A stretch of DNA of 64,000 nt from Anthonomus grandis grandis (GCF_022605725.1 NC_065548.1:6791644-6855643), one strand, 5' to 3'. Counted from the stretch's first letter, positions 46,860-60,734 are shown. The notes: generated by a model from the sequence alone, not told the origin. Numbers and translations are program-made.

Positions 46860-48960
46860 GTCTCCTTGGGGATCATTTGGGAATTTGAGCTTGTTTTTCA
46901 TTTCAATCTATGCTGGAAGTGTGGGTTGGGATTGCTGGATGGTACTATGAATAACTCTTTTTCTTCTTTTTCAATATCAGGAGTAATGGTTTAAATAATT
47001 TTCAGCAATTCCAGATTTCTGGTAAGGAATTGTGATTTTTTGTATTACTATTATCTTTGTTAATTGTCAACTTCAGTTAGTTTCAATGAGAAAATATCAC
47101 CTTTCAATTATTTAATTTTTAAATCTGGCCTCTTATTTTTCTTTCCACAATCAAAAAATTGTTTAACTGTAAGTATTTTTCATGTAAAAGTATGTATATT
47201 TCAAATGGTTCTAATAAACATGGAGAAAGACATGGAGAGAGATATGCAATGTAAATTTTATTAAGACTTTTAACTATAGAAGTTATTCAGATAGTTTAAT
47301 TCTACCCTCCATTTTAATTCTATTAATTTAAATACTTTATTTTGTTTTGTGAATAGATATATTGTTTCTTTAGATATTACACTGTCTAAACATTGTTAGA
47401 TTAATTCTTGCTTATTAAAATAAATAAAATTAAATAAAAAATATACTAAAGAAAAACATTATTTTATTTGCAATTGGTGATATGTAGTACACTATTGTTA
47501 GTTGATTTTTGCAGTAAATCAACTCATTTAGGTAGGTAAAATAAAACTGAAGAGTTCTCTTTTTATTCTAATCAATATTTGATGCTAACAAAATAACACC
47601 TAATTAAAAAGGACTTAAGTAAATAACAAAATTAAGAAATTAAATGAAATTTGATTTCCCGCCTTTTTTGGCCATGCTTTCCTACCCATTTTGATTGGTC
47701 CAATTAGACACCTCAAATTGTCAAGTTAGTTACAACAGTATCCGTTGCCAAGAGAGAGGACGCTAGCTGATCTGTCAGATGAATTTCTATCAGTTTATAT
47801 GCAACCACCACTTTTCTATACTTTGGTGTTTTGTGGTTAATATTCGACAAAATTCTTGACTCTGCTGATTTCTGTTGAATTAAATACGAAAGATGCAATA
47901 TGCCAATGCAAAAATAAAATATTACTTTCGCCACAGCATATCGTAACGAAACCAGAGGCATTCGAACTTTTTATCCACATATAATGCGTAAAATTTATCG
48001 CTGAATATTTGTCACTAAATTATCTTTTAAAGGTACCAAGGAGATAAGTCTCAGCCGCCTCGGATTCTGGTTTGCCCACTCTTCGGGCACATAATCTACC
48101 CACCGAGACCGTTGAATACATTAAACTTTCAGTCGAGTCGGGTGGGGCGACGTAGTACCTTAGGTGGAACCGGGTTCGAGTACCAACTTAACCCGCTTTA
48201 GGCATATCTTATATACTGACGGTCGAACATCGGCCTTATAGCTTACAATAATCTATTATGTATGTACCCTAATAGTACATTCTATGAATGTGCATGCAGA
48301 CCTGGTACAAAATGCAAGACAAGAAGATTTTGATGGAATTAGTGGGAATTTTGCCAGATGGTCGACTCACCCGCCTTTATTCCCTATAAATTCTAACTCC
48401 TGAGCGCCTAGAAAAGGCAAAATTGAATAATTCCGTGTAGTCTTTTGCCTTTTCTAAGCATCATCTTAAAACATCCCGACAAGCCCGTTTATATCGCATT
48501 ACGTCGTGTTTTCCTTTTGAATAAAACATCTCCCGGCTCATATATAGGCAGAACAAAAATAACGACAAAAAACAGGCCATATCTCGAAAAAGATGTTTAC
48601 TAAGACTGGATTATATACATATGTATGATCCTGCAGGAAGATGAAGGGTCCCGACGTATTTTAGTTTAACTCAAGGAAAATGCGATCTCGGAGACGACGT
48701 CCCGCGGGAATCCATTTAAATGAATTGACTTTTCCCTTGTGGAGTTGGTGGATGTGTGCCGACTAATAGACCCGACCTCACTTGTGTGACGTAATCGAGT
48801 TTCGGCTGTCTGGCTTTTCAAATTTGAATTTATTACCCCACTGAGGTTAAGTAACTGACAATTAGTTGTAAATTGTATTTTAGTTTCAACTTATTGGAAC
48901 TTGTGTCTAAAGGATGCGTTATGGAGTTGGGGATGGATATGTCTAGTCACTCTAGCAAAA
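46860..48960. other. Mostly single-copy sequence, no confirmed gene
   Basis: At 47640-47700 TTTCCCGCC and GATTGGTCCAATT resemble E2F and CCAAT promoter elements. A minus-strand frame of 82 codons (47713-47961) begins next to them with a hydrophobic stretch. A plus-strand frame at about 48280-48402 has protein-like composition (ARQEDFDGISGNFARWS). At 48149-48186 GGGTTCGAGTACC resembles a pol III B box. None is strong enough to call a gene. Confidence 0.3.
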
Positions 48961-50906
48961 TGCAAATTTTGAGAAAATTAGGTCTCCTGGTATTTGAGAA
49001 AGTTACAAAAAACTTATATGTTTCACAAATGACAGTTTTGACGTTGACAATGAATAATATCTGTAAATCCTGTATACATTATTTTCGTGAGATAGCGAAA
49101 AGGTTGAAATAAACCAAGGCTACGTATTTGAGAAATGAATAAAATTTGCCGCTTTATTCTAGCAGATTTCAAGATCAAATATTGAGCAGATTTAGTTTTT
49201 AATGAAATTCTTGATCATCAATTGTAAAACCTATAGTAAATGTGCAAAATTGACGCCGAAGCTTGAGCTCCAGATGAGACATCCAAGTGGGATGTAATAT
49301 TAGGAGAGCTACTGAACCCTCCGACTAACGGTCTTCCTGTAAGGCTAGAAATTTGTGGAGTGATGAGTCATAGTACACCAAAGCCAATAACAATGACCTG
49401 GCAGGCATCAGCCCTGCACGCCATTAGCCCTTTTATTTTTTAAAATGTAAAATAAATAAGATAAAAAAACTTACTTCTGTAAGCTTCAAAATTTAATACA
49501 ATTTAGTTTGTTTATTGATAATTATGGAAAAAAATTGACAGGCGATTTTAGTAAGCAAAAGTATCTACCAGGTGAATTGAAAGGTGCATAGTTTAGGGGG
49601 TGAAATAAACTTTCTCCTGTAAAGTTGAAATTTAAGTATGTGTTTGAGTAAGTCTTTTCAAATAAATGTGTACAATGACAGGCTGTTCTGAACAGCATAA
49701 GACCTTGACAGGCGAGGGGAAAGATGCTGAGAGCGTGCGAGTAAGAGGCGTAACGTGAATGCATATAGTGTGAATGTCGTTAAATAAAATTAAAAATTAT
49801 AGATGCAATATTTTTTATTAATTGTTTTGTAATCTACATTATTTTTTACATTAATTATCATCATCGTCTGATACTTCTTCACTACTACTTCTTCCATCAT
49901 AATCCGACTCTTCAATATCGTTTTCCTCCTCTGAAAAGAAAAAAAAAATTTTAATTAATTAATAATGTTATTAAGAATTGAATATCGCGCTCAATTACGT
50001 AAGACTGTACATTGAATCTTATTAAATCAAATAACTGTGTGTTACCTGAAATGTAATCTTCAGTATCAGTTGACTGTGCTTCGGCAGTATCAACATTAGT
50101 AGAGTTTTGTAAAAGTATGTCGTATACAGGCGCAGGAACCGTATCTCCCTCAAACTAGTTGAAATCGTAGTGACCATCGATTAAGTTCCAACCATTATTT
50201 TCAGGGGTAAGAAACGTTGGTTCCTTTAAATGACTATTCCGCCAGATATTTGAAATATATGCAGCTCTTAACAATTGTTGTTGCAGTTCGCGTTGGCACG
50301 GAGGTAGATTTGATGAATCATAACTTATTATTTTTTGCATAAATATGTTAATATTTTTCGTATCATATGTGGCAATTAACTTCTCATAACGTGCGTTATC
50401 CAATCTTTGACATTTTGATCCGTACATTTGGCACACAAATTTTTCAAGTATTGGAAAAATATTTTCTTTCTTCTCTATTATTTCTACACTTCCTAACGCT
50501 GCAAATGCCTTTTGATACTGATGAGATTTTTCTAATATTTTAAAAGGTATTTTTTTTCCTCTTCTTAAAAACGACGGGTTTAAATCACAACCGGTCAATG
50601 CATAAAATCCTGGTATTGGCATACCGAGGGTCCTAATTTTTTATACAATTCAGAAACATTTATCCATTTTTTGAAATGGTTGGTGTCATATTCCATGCAG
50701 ATTTTTAAATGATTGTTGCAGAGATGTTGCCGAGCATAAGTATTAAAATGTCTGTGTCGCACGTTTTTATTAACACGTCGGATACATCTTCATCCATTAA
50801 ATTTGGCATATATGGTATATTATTTTTGTATCGGCTTCCTCATGATGTTGGCATGATAAATTTTCGTTGACATTGAAGATAACAGAGTTGTTGTGATAAA
50901 CGAAAT
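48961..50906 (-). repeat. Tandem unit 1 of the ~1.95-kb array
   Basis: The unit begins at ATGCAAATTT and carries, left to right, about 900 bp of non-coding DNA and then the 3' half of a nuclease-like gene on the minus strand. The next unit starts 1,946 bp later. Identity to unit 2 is well above 90 percent by eye. Confidence 0.9.
49851..50880 (-). pseudogene. FEN1/asteroid-like PIN nuclease gene fragment, copy 1
   Basis: This is the 3' half of the gene. It has CQHHEEADTK (paired acidic residues of the PIN active site), a DTD-type motif, MPIPGFYALTGCDLNPSF (GCD), and the conserved C-terminal LPPCQRELQQQLLRAAYISNIW. The last intron is 49931-50045 (GTAACA donor, TTTTCAG acceptor). The final exon, 49851-49930, encodes an acidic tail ending EEVSDDDDN. 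Lesions: a 5-bp insertion after the EEAD motif, a 6-bp deletion near the DTD motif, and TAG for Trp in the motif DGHYDFNW. Retained introns show DNA-level copying, not retroposition. Identification as a PIN-like nuclease is good; its cellular role is unknown. Confidence 0.65.
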
Positions 50907-52858
50907 ATGCAAATTTCAAGAAAATTAGGCCTTCCGGTATTTGAGAAAATTACAAAAAACAAATAAATGTACCACAAATGACAGTTTTGACGTTGACAAT
51001 GAATAATATCTGTAAATCCTGTATGCATTATTATTTTTGTGATATAGCGAAAAGGTTGAAAGAAACCAAGGCTACTTATTTGAGAAATGAATAAATTTTG
51101 CCGCCCCATTCTAGCAGATTTCAAGATCAAATATTAAGCAGATAGTTTTTAATGAAATTCTTGATCATCAATTGTAAAACCTGTAGTAAATGTACCTGCA
51201 AAATTGACGCCAAAGCTTGAGCTCTAGATGAGACATCTAAGTGGGATGTAATATTAGGAGAGCTAGTGAACCCTCCGACTAACAGTCTTTCTGTAGGGCT
51301 AGAAATTTGTGGAGTGATGAGTCATAGTACACCAAGGCCAACAACAATGACCTGGCAGGCATCAGCCCTGCACGCCATTAGCCCTTTTATTTTTTAAAAT
51401 GTAAAATAAATAAGATAAAAAAACTTACTTCTGTAAGCTTCAAAATTTAATACAATTTAGTTTGTTTATTGATAATTATGGAAAAAATTGACAGGCGATT
51501 TTAGTAAGCAAAAGTATCTACCAGGTGAATTGAAAGGTGCATAGTTTAGGGGGTGAAATAAACTTTCTCCTGTAAAGTTGAAATTTAAGTATGTGTTTGA
51601 GTAAGTCTTTTCAAATAAATGTGTACAATAACAGGCTGTTCTGAACAGCATAAGACCTTGACAGGCGAGGGGAAAGATGCTGAGAGCGTGCGAGTAAGAG
51701 GCGTAACGTGAATGCATATAGTGTGAATGTCATTAAATAAAATTAAAAATTATAGATGCAATATTTTTTATTAATTGTTTTGTAATCTACATTATTTTTT
51801 ACATTAACTATCATCATCATCTGATACTTCTTCACTGCTACTTCTTCCATCATAATCTGACTCTTTGTTATCGTTTTCCTCCTCTGAAAAGAAAAAAATA
51901 TTTTAATTAATTAATAATGTTATTAAGAATTGAATATCGCGCTCAATTACGTAAGACTGTATATTGAATCTTATTAAATCAAATAACTGTGTGTTACCTG
52001 AAATGTAATCTTCAGTATCAGTTGACTGTGCTTCGGCAGTATCAGCATTAGTAGGGTCTTGTAAAAGTAAGTCGTATACAGACGCAGGAACCGTATATCC
52101 CTCAAACCAATTGAAATCGTAGTGACCATCGATTAAGTTCCAACAATTATTTTCAGGGGTAAGAAACGTTGGTTCCTTTAAATGACTATTCCGCCAGATA
52201 TTTGAAATATATGCAGCTCTTAATAATTGTTGTTGCAGTTCGCATTGGCACGGAGGTAGATTTGATGAATCATAACTTATTATTTTTTGCATAAATATGT
52301 TGATATTTTTCGTGTCATATGTGGCAAGGAACTTCTCATAACGTGCGTTATCCTAACTTTGACATTTTGATCCGTACATTTGGCACACAAATTTCTCAAG
52401 TATTGGAAAAATATCTTCTTTCTTCTCTATTATTTCTACACTTCCTAACGCTGCAAATGCCTTTTGATACTCATGATATTTTTCTAATATTTTAAAAGGA
52501 CTTTTTTTTCCTCCTCTTAAAAACGACGGGTTAAAATCACAACCGGTCAATGCATGAAATCCTGGTATTGGCATACCGAGGATCTTAGTTTTTCATACAA
52601 TTCAGAAACATTTATCCATTTTTTGAAATTGTTGCTGCCATATTCCATGCAGATTTTTAAATGATTATTGCGGAGATGTTGCCGAGCATAAGTATTAAAA
52701 TGTCTGTGTCGCACGTTTTTATTAACACGTCGGATACATCTTCATCCATTAAATTTGGCATATATGGTATATTATTTTTGTATCGGCTTCCTCATGATGT
52801 TGGCATGATAAATTTTCGTTGACATTGAAGATAACAGAGTTGTTGTGATAAACGAAAT
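50907..52858 (-). repeat. Tandem unit 2 of the ~1.95-kb array
   Basis: 1,952 bp, nearly identical to unit 1. The junction AGTTGTTGTGATAAACGAAAT is the same at both unit boundaries (about 50890 and 52845). Unit 2 keeps a Trp codon where unit 1 has a stop. Confidence 0.9.
51804..52832 (-). pseudogene. FEN1/asteroid-like PIN nuclease gene fragment, copy 2
   Basis: Same content as copy 1, with the intron at 51884-51997 and the tail exon at 51804-51883. It shares the 5-bp insertion and 6-bp deletion with copy 1, so both descend from one already broken unit. The penultimate exon is open here (DGHYDFNWFEG), but a stop occurs in the middle part at about 52354. Confidence 0.65.
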
Positions 52859-53943
52859 ATGCAAATTTCAAGAAAATTAGGCCTTTCGGTATTTGAGAAA
52901 ATTACAAAAAACAAATAAATGTACCACAAATGACAGTTTTGACGTTGACAATGAATAATATCTGTAAATCCTGTATACATTATTTTCGTGAGATAGCGAA
53001 AAGGTTGAAATAAACCAAGGCTACGTATTTGAGAAATGAATAAAATTTGCCGCTTTATTCTAGCAGATTTCAAGATCAAATATTGAGCAGATAGTTTTTA
53101 ATGAAATTCTTGATCCTCAATTGTAAAACCTATAGTAAATGTGCAAAATTGACGCCGAAGCTTGAGCTCCAGATGAGACATCCAAGTGGGATGTAATATT
53201 AGGAGAGCTACTGAACCCTCCGACTAACGGTCTTCCTGTAAGGCTAGAAATTTGTAGAGTGATGAGTCATAGTACACCAAAGCCAATAACAATGACCTGG
53301 CAGGCATCGGCCCTGCACGCCATTAGCCCTTTTATTTTTTTAAATGTAAAATAAATAAGATAAAAAAACTTACTTCTGTAAGCTTCAAAATTTAATACAA
53401 TTTAGTTTGTTTATTGATAATTATGGAAAAAAATTGACAGGCGATTTTAGTAAGCAAAAGTATCTACCAGGTGAATTGAAAGGTGCATAGTTTAGGGGGT
53501 GAAATAAACTTTCTCCTGTAAAGTTGAAATTTAAGTATGTGTTTGAGTAAGTCTTTTTAAATAAATGTGTGCAATGACAGGCTGTTCTAAACAGCATAAG
53601 ACCTTGACAGGCGAGGGGAAAGATGCTGAGAGCGTGCGAGTAAGAGGCGTAACGTAACGTGAATGCGTATAGTGTGAATGTCAATAAATAAAATTAAAAA
53701 TTATAGATGCAATATTTTTTATTAATTGTTTTGTAATCTACATTATTTTTTACATTAATTATCATCATCTGATACTTCTTCACTACTACTTCTTCCATCA
53801 TAATCCGACTCTTCGATATCGTTTTCCTCCTCTGAAAAGAAAAAAATATTTTAATTAATTAATAATGTTATTAAGAATTGAATATCGCGCTCAATTACGT
53901 AAGACTGTATATTGAATCTTATTAAATCAAATAACTGTGTGTT
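52859..53943 (-). repeat. Tandem unit 3, left portion
   Basis: Third unit, collinear with the others up to 53943, where a retrotransposon is inserted. It resumes at 57059. It does not end at the unit junction but continues into the 5' half of the gene, so it sits at the edge of the array. Confidence 0.88.
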
Positions 53944-56407
53944 TTGATTTATTTATTTGGAATAATATACAGACCTCCAAATGGTAACATTGGTGATTTC
54001 TTGGACTTTTTTGAAAACAGCATGTCGAACCTCTATTCTCAATACGAAAATATTATATGTTTTGGAGACTTTAATATTAATTTGCTTCAGGCTTCTAATA
54101 GCTTCAAAAAAGCTGGAAAATATTGCAGAAGTGTTTGAATTAACGCAAGTTATAAACGAACCTACTAGAATTACTAACCGCTCTGCATCTCTAATTGATC
54201 TTATATTTTGTAATTCAAAAATTGTTAAATTTTCTGGCGTTAGTATAGTTCAGAGTGCTGATCATTTTGCCACCTATTTAGAAATAAATACTCCAAAAGA
54301 AGCATGTGAGTCGAGAACTATTAAGTATAGACCTTTAAAGAATATTAATTTAAATGATTTTAGTCGTGATTTGTCTATATGTCCTTGGGATGAAATTTTA
54401 TATATGCCAAACGTGGATGATAAGTTAGAATATCTGAATTCTCTTATTTTAAACCTTTTTGATATTCATGCTCCCATAAAAACCTTTAAAACTAGCAATA
54501 AACAAAATTATGCGCCATGGATAACTGAAAATATTAAACTCCTACAGAACCTACGTAACACTGCTTTAAGACGTTATAAAAAATCAAAATTACCAGCACA
54601 TTTTTCTTATTACAAAGAATTGAGAAATTATACAACATGGGCTATAAGAGCTGACAAGAGGGCTTATTTGAGGGATAAATTTTTGATTTCAACTGTGAAG
54701 GAAAAATGGGCAGAGCTGCAGAAACTTAATTAAACAGGATCAAAGAATAACAATAGAATTCCTAAACATTTAACTGAAAACCTAAACAATATAAATTCAT
54801 TTTTTGCTAATCCAACACAGGTTACTCATCCGTTAAATAATGATCTAATTTACTTTTATAGTACTCACATTAAGGAAGGTATAACAAATATATTAACTTT
54901 TGAACCGGTAGTAGAGGCAAAAGTCACTAAAATTATATATGACATTAAAAGCAAAGCTTTTGGGTCTGATCAAATAAATGCCCACCTAATTCAACTTTGT
55001 TGCCCTCGTATTATCCCTTACATCACGCATATTATTAATGTCTGCATTGAAATTGGCTATTTTCCACAGCGTTGGAAGCATGCATATGTAATTCCCTTAC
55101 CTAAAGTTAATGAACCAACTGAATTTAATCATTTGCGTTCTATAAGCATTCTTCCGGCCCCGTCGAAGATCTTCGAAAAGGTACTTGAAGGTCAAGTGAG
55201 AGCATTTATTGGTGAGTTTGATATCATTCCTTCAAAGCAATCTGATTTTCGCCCAGGATTTGGCTGCTCCTCCGCAATGGCAGCTGTTACAGATGATCTG
55301 ATTAAGTCGGTTGATGACGGGAAAACAAGTGCTTTAATCCTATTGGACTATAGTAAGGCTTTTGATATGGTAAATCATCATATTCTCATAGCAATTTTGC
55401 ATTACATTGGTTTTAGTATGTCATCTGCACGGCTTATTAGATCATACCTTGCAAATAGATCACAGCAGGTTATGTATCGGGACAGGCTTTCTGACTGTCT
55501 TCAAGTTATTGCTGGGGTACCACAAGGAAGCATATTGGGTCCTCTCCTTTATACAATTTATACTTGTAATTTTGTTGACAGTCTTCAGTTTTGCAATTAC
55601 CATCTTTACGCTGATGATACTCAGCTCTACTATTCTTTTAATATACGTGAAGTCGATATTGCTAACGAGAATATAAACCTTGACCTTCAGAGAGTTTGTC
55701 AAACCTCCGCTGATCATAATTTAAAAATGAATCCTGCCAAATCAAATTTTATTATTTTTGGTAATGAAGTGTCAAAAAAAGTTGCCCAGGAGCGCCTAAG
55801 TCTTAAAATTGACAATGTGAATATACCTTGTGTAAAACATGCCAAGAGTTTGGGATTGGAAATAGATAGTGATTTGCGGTTTCGGGAACATATAACTTCA
55901 AAATTGAAAAAAGCTTATTCAGCTCTCCGTCTTATTTATTCTAGTCGTCATTTTTTACAAAAAGATATTAAATTATTGCTATGTGATTCGTTAGTGCTAA
56001 GCCATTTCAATCACTGTGATGTTATTTATGGGCCTTGTCTTGATAGTTTTGAATCTAGAAGGATTCAAAAAGTACAAAATTCATGTTTACGTTTAATTTA
56101 TGGTGTCCGTAGACACAAACACATTTCACCGTTTTTACGTAAATCAAAATGGCTTAACATGTACAATCGTAAACTACACATGAATACATTTTGCTTTAAA
56201 ATTCTTAAAACAAAAAAACCAGGATATCTTTTTGAGAAACTTGAATTTAGAGTTGATGCTTGTAATCGACCTTTGCGTTTTAATGATAAAGTGTCCATAC
56301 CTAGACATCGAAAAGAAATATTTAAAAGATCATTTTCATATTGTGCGGCTAAAACTATAAACCTATTTTCACCGTCATTTTTAAACACTTCGCTGTTGAA
56401 CTTTTAA
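53944..56407 (+). pseudogene. Endonuclease/reverse transcriptase of the inserted retrotransposon
   Basis: The order is GIIYRPPN and GDFNINLL (endonuclease, N-terminal third missing), SLIDLIFCN, SADHFATYLEI; a linker; then RT motifs: FGSDQINAHL, LRSISILPAPSKIFEKV, QSDFRPGFGCSSAMAAV, ILLDYSKAFDMVNHH, GVPQGSILGPLLY, catalytic YADDTQLYYS, and a C-terminal NHCDVIYGP domain. Only two breaks are visible: a one-base frameshift in an A-run near 54105 and a TAA at 54731-54733. Otherwise the frame is open through to 56407. Jockey/CR1-like by motif style. Few lesions mean recent insertion. Confidence 0.9.
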
Positions 56408-56948
56408 AAACGACTTAAACAAATTCTGATTGTTGAACAAATAGGCTCTAACTGAATTATAGGGGTAAGCTTGTCTAACTGGATCTCTTAAATAGCTGTG
56501 ATATCTTGAAAAACGGTTTTTAAATTACGTGTTGAGTTATTGTATTTATTTTTTTTTGTTTTTTTTTTATTTCTTGTGTTTTTGTTTGCTATTTTTGCTT
56601 TGTGTTTATATTTTTATCTCTGTATTTCTGTTTTACATTTTAAACTTATTCTAAGTATTTTATGGTTCTATGATTTTAAATTATGTGTTTGCTTTGGCCA
56701 TTGTGTATTTTTGTATTTTGCATTTATTTTTAATTATGTTTATTTCAATTTTGTTACTCTACCTTATTTTGTAATGGTTACCTTAGATTCTAAATATTTA
56801 AAAATGTAAAAGTTTTAATTTATTTGTGTTTGGGCTTAAGCAGTGCCTTACAACACTTCTATTGTAAGGTATCTGAGGAGCCTTTTAGGACATATTGCAT
56901 TGAAATTTCTGCATTTTTGGTTAATATTGTTGGTCCTAATAAACGAAT

Positions 56949-57060
<112 letters not shown>

Positions 57061-57702
57061 TGAAATGTAATCTTCAGTATCAGTTGACTGTGCTTCGGCA
57101 GTATCAGCATTAGTAGGGTCTTGTAAAAGTATGTCGTATACAGACGCAGGAACCGTATCTCCCTCAACACCAATTGAAATCGTAGTGACCATCGATTAAG
57201 TTCCAACCATTATTTTTAGGGGTAAGAAACGTTGGTTCCTTTAAATGACTATTCCGCCAGATATTTGAAATATATGCAGCTCTTAACAATTGTTGTTGCA
57301 GTTCGCGTTGGCACGGAGGTAGATTTGATGAATCATAACTTATTATTTTTTGCATAAATATGTTGATATTTTTCGTGTCATATGTCGCAAGGAACTTCTC
57401 ATAACGTGCGTTATCCTAACTTTGACATTTTGATCCGTACATTTGGCACACAAATTTCTCAAGTAATGGAATTCTTCTCTATTATTTCTACACTTCCTAA
57501 CGCTGCAAATGCCTTTTGATACTCATGATATTTTTCTAATATTTTAAAAGGTCTTTTTTTTTCCTCTTCTTAAAAACGACGGGTTAAAATCACAACCGGT
57601 CAATGCATGAAATCCTGGTATTGGCATACCGAGGATCTTAGTTTTTCATACAATTCAGAAACATTTATCCATTTTTTGAAATTGTTGGTGCCATATTCCA
57701 TG

Positions 57703-59271
57703 TAGTCATGGTAGCCATCCCGTTATCGGAAAGAACAGTCGACATTTTGTGGTTTTAAGGAAAATTTAAGTTCATCTTACCGGTAATTCGGTTGAATGGA
57801 AAAATATTCCTCCCAAGTTTTGGGGTTTAATTTGATAAACGTCTAGTGGGAAGTTGTAGCCGAGAGGATTTCGGATTGACCTGATATTTTTGGATTTGGT
57901 CGGCTGCTCCCACACGATTTATGGGATTTTGAAATTTTCTAACCACAAAACGAGACTCTAGGCCTCGCTCACCACCTTAGAGGCCTCTCCTTTTTCTCAT
58001 TCTCTCCTCTATTCTCTGGTTTCTTCTGGTCATCCCAACACTGTTGGAGACCGGCTGAAATGAGCCTCAACCCAGCCTGGACTGAGCATTGTACTGTGGC
58101 TCTGCGATTTTGGATTTGAACTTGCCTGAAATCGACTTGCCCATGTGGTCGTTACCCTGGTTGTAGCTGACTGGTTCCAGAGCTGTCGAGTTAAGCTACC
58201 TTAGCCAAAATACACAAGAGATTAGAGGACACGCGTTTTTGCACATTTTATTTTATTTTTCTTTTATTGAACGGTTTGATTTAGGGTTGGGGGTTGATTT
58301 ATTAATTTGAATTTTATGGGTTTATTTTCTTTTATGTAAAACAAAAACGTTAAGGGGTTCTTGCTAAGTCTATTAACATTAACCTGAGGGTTTCCATTTG
58401 AGTCGAGCATCGACATAATTGATTTTGACATTGAGCCTGGATCACCTTGTAAGGGATTGGCTATTTGCTACAAATAACATATTTAGTCATAGTGTTGGTT
58501 GTTGGTTAATAGGTTTTATTGCACCAACATACCATTAATAGGCTTTCAAATTCGAACCTTACTATTTAAAAGTTTTATTTAGATTAATGTGACTTGACTA
58601 GAGTTTGTAAAAGGTATTTAAGGCCAGTGAGGTATTGTGAATTAGGCTCCAAACATATACTTCTTGTAAACAACACGCGATCACGTTTTGGATTTTCCTC
58701 TTGAACAGTAGTTCAGTGCGAATTTGTTTTTTTTTACTAATTCCTCGCCTTCCTCAAGTAACTTTTAATTCTTTTATCAATTTTTTTTATTTACTTAAAA
58801 TTACTACAGTATTACATTTTGAATAATTATCTAAATTTAAATATCTCAGTGGAATTTAATTTTTTTTTATATGGATGGAAGTGACTATGTAAATTCTTGG
58901 ATGATTATATCAATCTGGTGGATCTATGGATTGTTATTTGAGTTTTCCCAAATTATTTTCAGCTTTTAGGATCTAGGTACAAGCATAAATATAGGTCATC
59001 ATTTTCTTGATTAAGGGGGGCTTATATTACCATCATAATATATCAGGGTTTGGTGTAAAATATTTAAATCAAGTGGCGCTCTTATTAAAATTTCTCCCAC
59101 TACCTTCTCCACTGTCTAAAAGCTGGCGGCCACCAAATCTCTGAATCTTTTAAAACAAAATTTGCTTGTCTGGACTTAGTAATTTTTTTTGTGGTTGGAT
59201 AGTAGGTATGACTCCCACGGGTTGGAAATAAATTGGTTTGAATCGAGTTACGCGCTACGTTTTGGCGTTTT
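57703..59271. mobile_element. Unidentified 1.57-kb insertion, possibly LTR-derived
   Basis: Comparison with units 1 and 2 shows the collinear sequence CCATATTCCATG...TTTTTAAATG is interrupted exactly here, with four target bases (CAGA) replaced. The insert could be read as TG...CA-bounded (TGTAGTCATGG...TTTTGTCA). It contains a TATA-like TATTTAAGG at about 58616, about 50 bp before a purine-rich start region, and a T-rich block. No coding domain and no target duplication were found. A solo LTR is one possibility; a filler insertion is another. Confidence 0.4.
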
Positions 59272-60734
59272 GTCATTTTTAAATGATTATTGCGGAGATG
59301 GTCCATGTTGCCGAGCATAAGTATTAAAATGCCTGTGTCGCACGTTTTTATTAACACGTCGGATACATCTTCATCCATTTGGCATATATGGTATATTATT
59401 TTTGTATCGGCTTCCTCATGATGTTGGCATGATAAATTTTCGTTGACATTGAAGATAACAGAGTTGTTGTGGATACTATAAGTATGGCATTCTTTGTAAT
59501 TTAAATTTATTATGGTATTCCCGATGAATGTTGTCATTTCAATAGAGCTCCAGTGTGTAATTAAAAAATCCACAAAAGCTTCTTTGAATTGTATATTGCG
59601 AAGTTCTTTAATGAAATCAACAGGTCTAACTTGTTCTGGACCAGTAATTAAATAATTTTTATTCCGTACTTCATGGCGTTGGGCTCGTTCATAATCTTTA
59701 ATGGATGGCGAAAAATATTGGTCGAAAATAATATCCACTCGTGAAGCATGTGTAGATGTTAATATCGACATATTTTTTTTCGAAATACCACCGAACGTTT
59801 TTGGGATATTTTTAAATGCATGCAGCAAGAAGAATCCATCGAAAATAATAACATCAAAACGTCCTGGTACTTCGTCACTGCTAACGTTTGCCTTCAAAAC
59901 TTTAACCATTAGTCATTACTGATTTTTGAGTTTTATGTATTGTTCCATTTTCATGACACAGTGACATTGGAACTTTTGATCTCACATTTCATTGACAGAG
60001 CTAGCAGACGGCCAAATATATTTAATTGTTTCTTCAAATCTTTTTCCATTCAGTGAACATTCGGTAATAAATTTTTCTTTCCACTTTTCGCCTGATTCTA
60101 TGAAATTTAATAAATAATCTTGTACTGCGATCGAAGCTACTGCACCATTGCTAATATTATCCAAACATTCTTTGTCTAGATTCAAATTAAATGGATTCGA
60201 AAATCTTTCGAAAGTATTTATGAACTTCCACAATTGAGCAGAATCTCTTTTTATTGCATGTTCTTCTAGGCCCGCTGATACATAATTTTTCCTTCGTAAA
60301 CCTGTAATGTCCATTGTGTGGGATATTATTGTTGTTCTTATACCGTGATTTCTAGCCCATCGCTGACGAGCAGAAATAGAAATAGATTGTAAACTGAATC
60401 ACACCGGTTAATCTTCTGCCTGCGTCAGCATTAAAGGTTTGTTCAAGGACTAAATCTGTTGGCTGTCTAGAGAAAGATTTATCAGTTCGTTTGACTCCGA
60501 GGTATCCTTCTTTCATGAATTTTTCAATTGATGGGTATGTAAGTCCCACTTTCAATAAAGTATCATGATATTTTACCAACCATTGCGAATAATTGGGTTG
60601 ATTTGTAACAAAAAATATACTTGCTATTTTTGACAAAATATATTTGTACAAAGAAAAGTTTCCAGTCCTTATGCTTTGACTCAGTAACTCAGTAACAAAG
60701 GTAAAGTAAAGTGTTTTAATAAAGGTACTATAAT

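Noticed and set aside
48145..48190. tRNA or SINE at GGGTTCGAGTACC
   Set aside because: The candidate A box is only about 25 bp away and does not match the consensus. No tail or target duplication was seen.
49522..49764. Recurring 80-87-codon minus-strand frame (SHALSIFPLACQGLMLFRTAC) in all three tandem units
   Set aside because: It recurs only because the unit is tandemly repeated. It has no domain and lies downstream of the nuclease gene stop.
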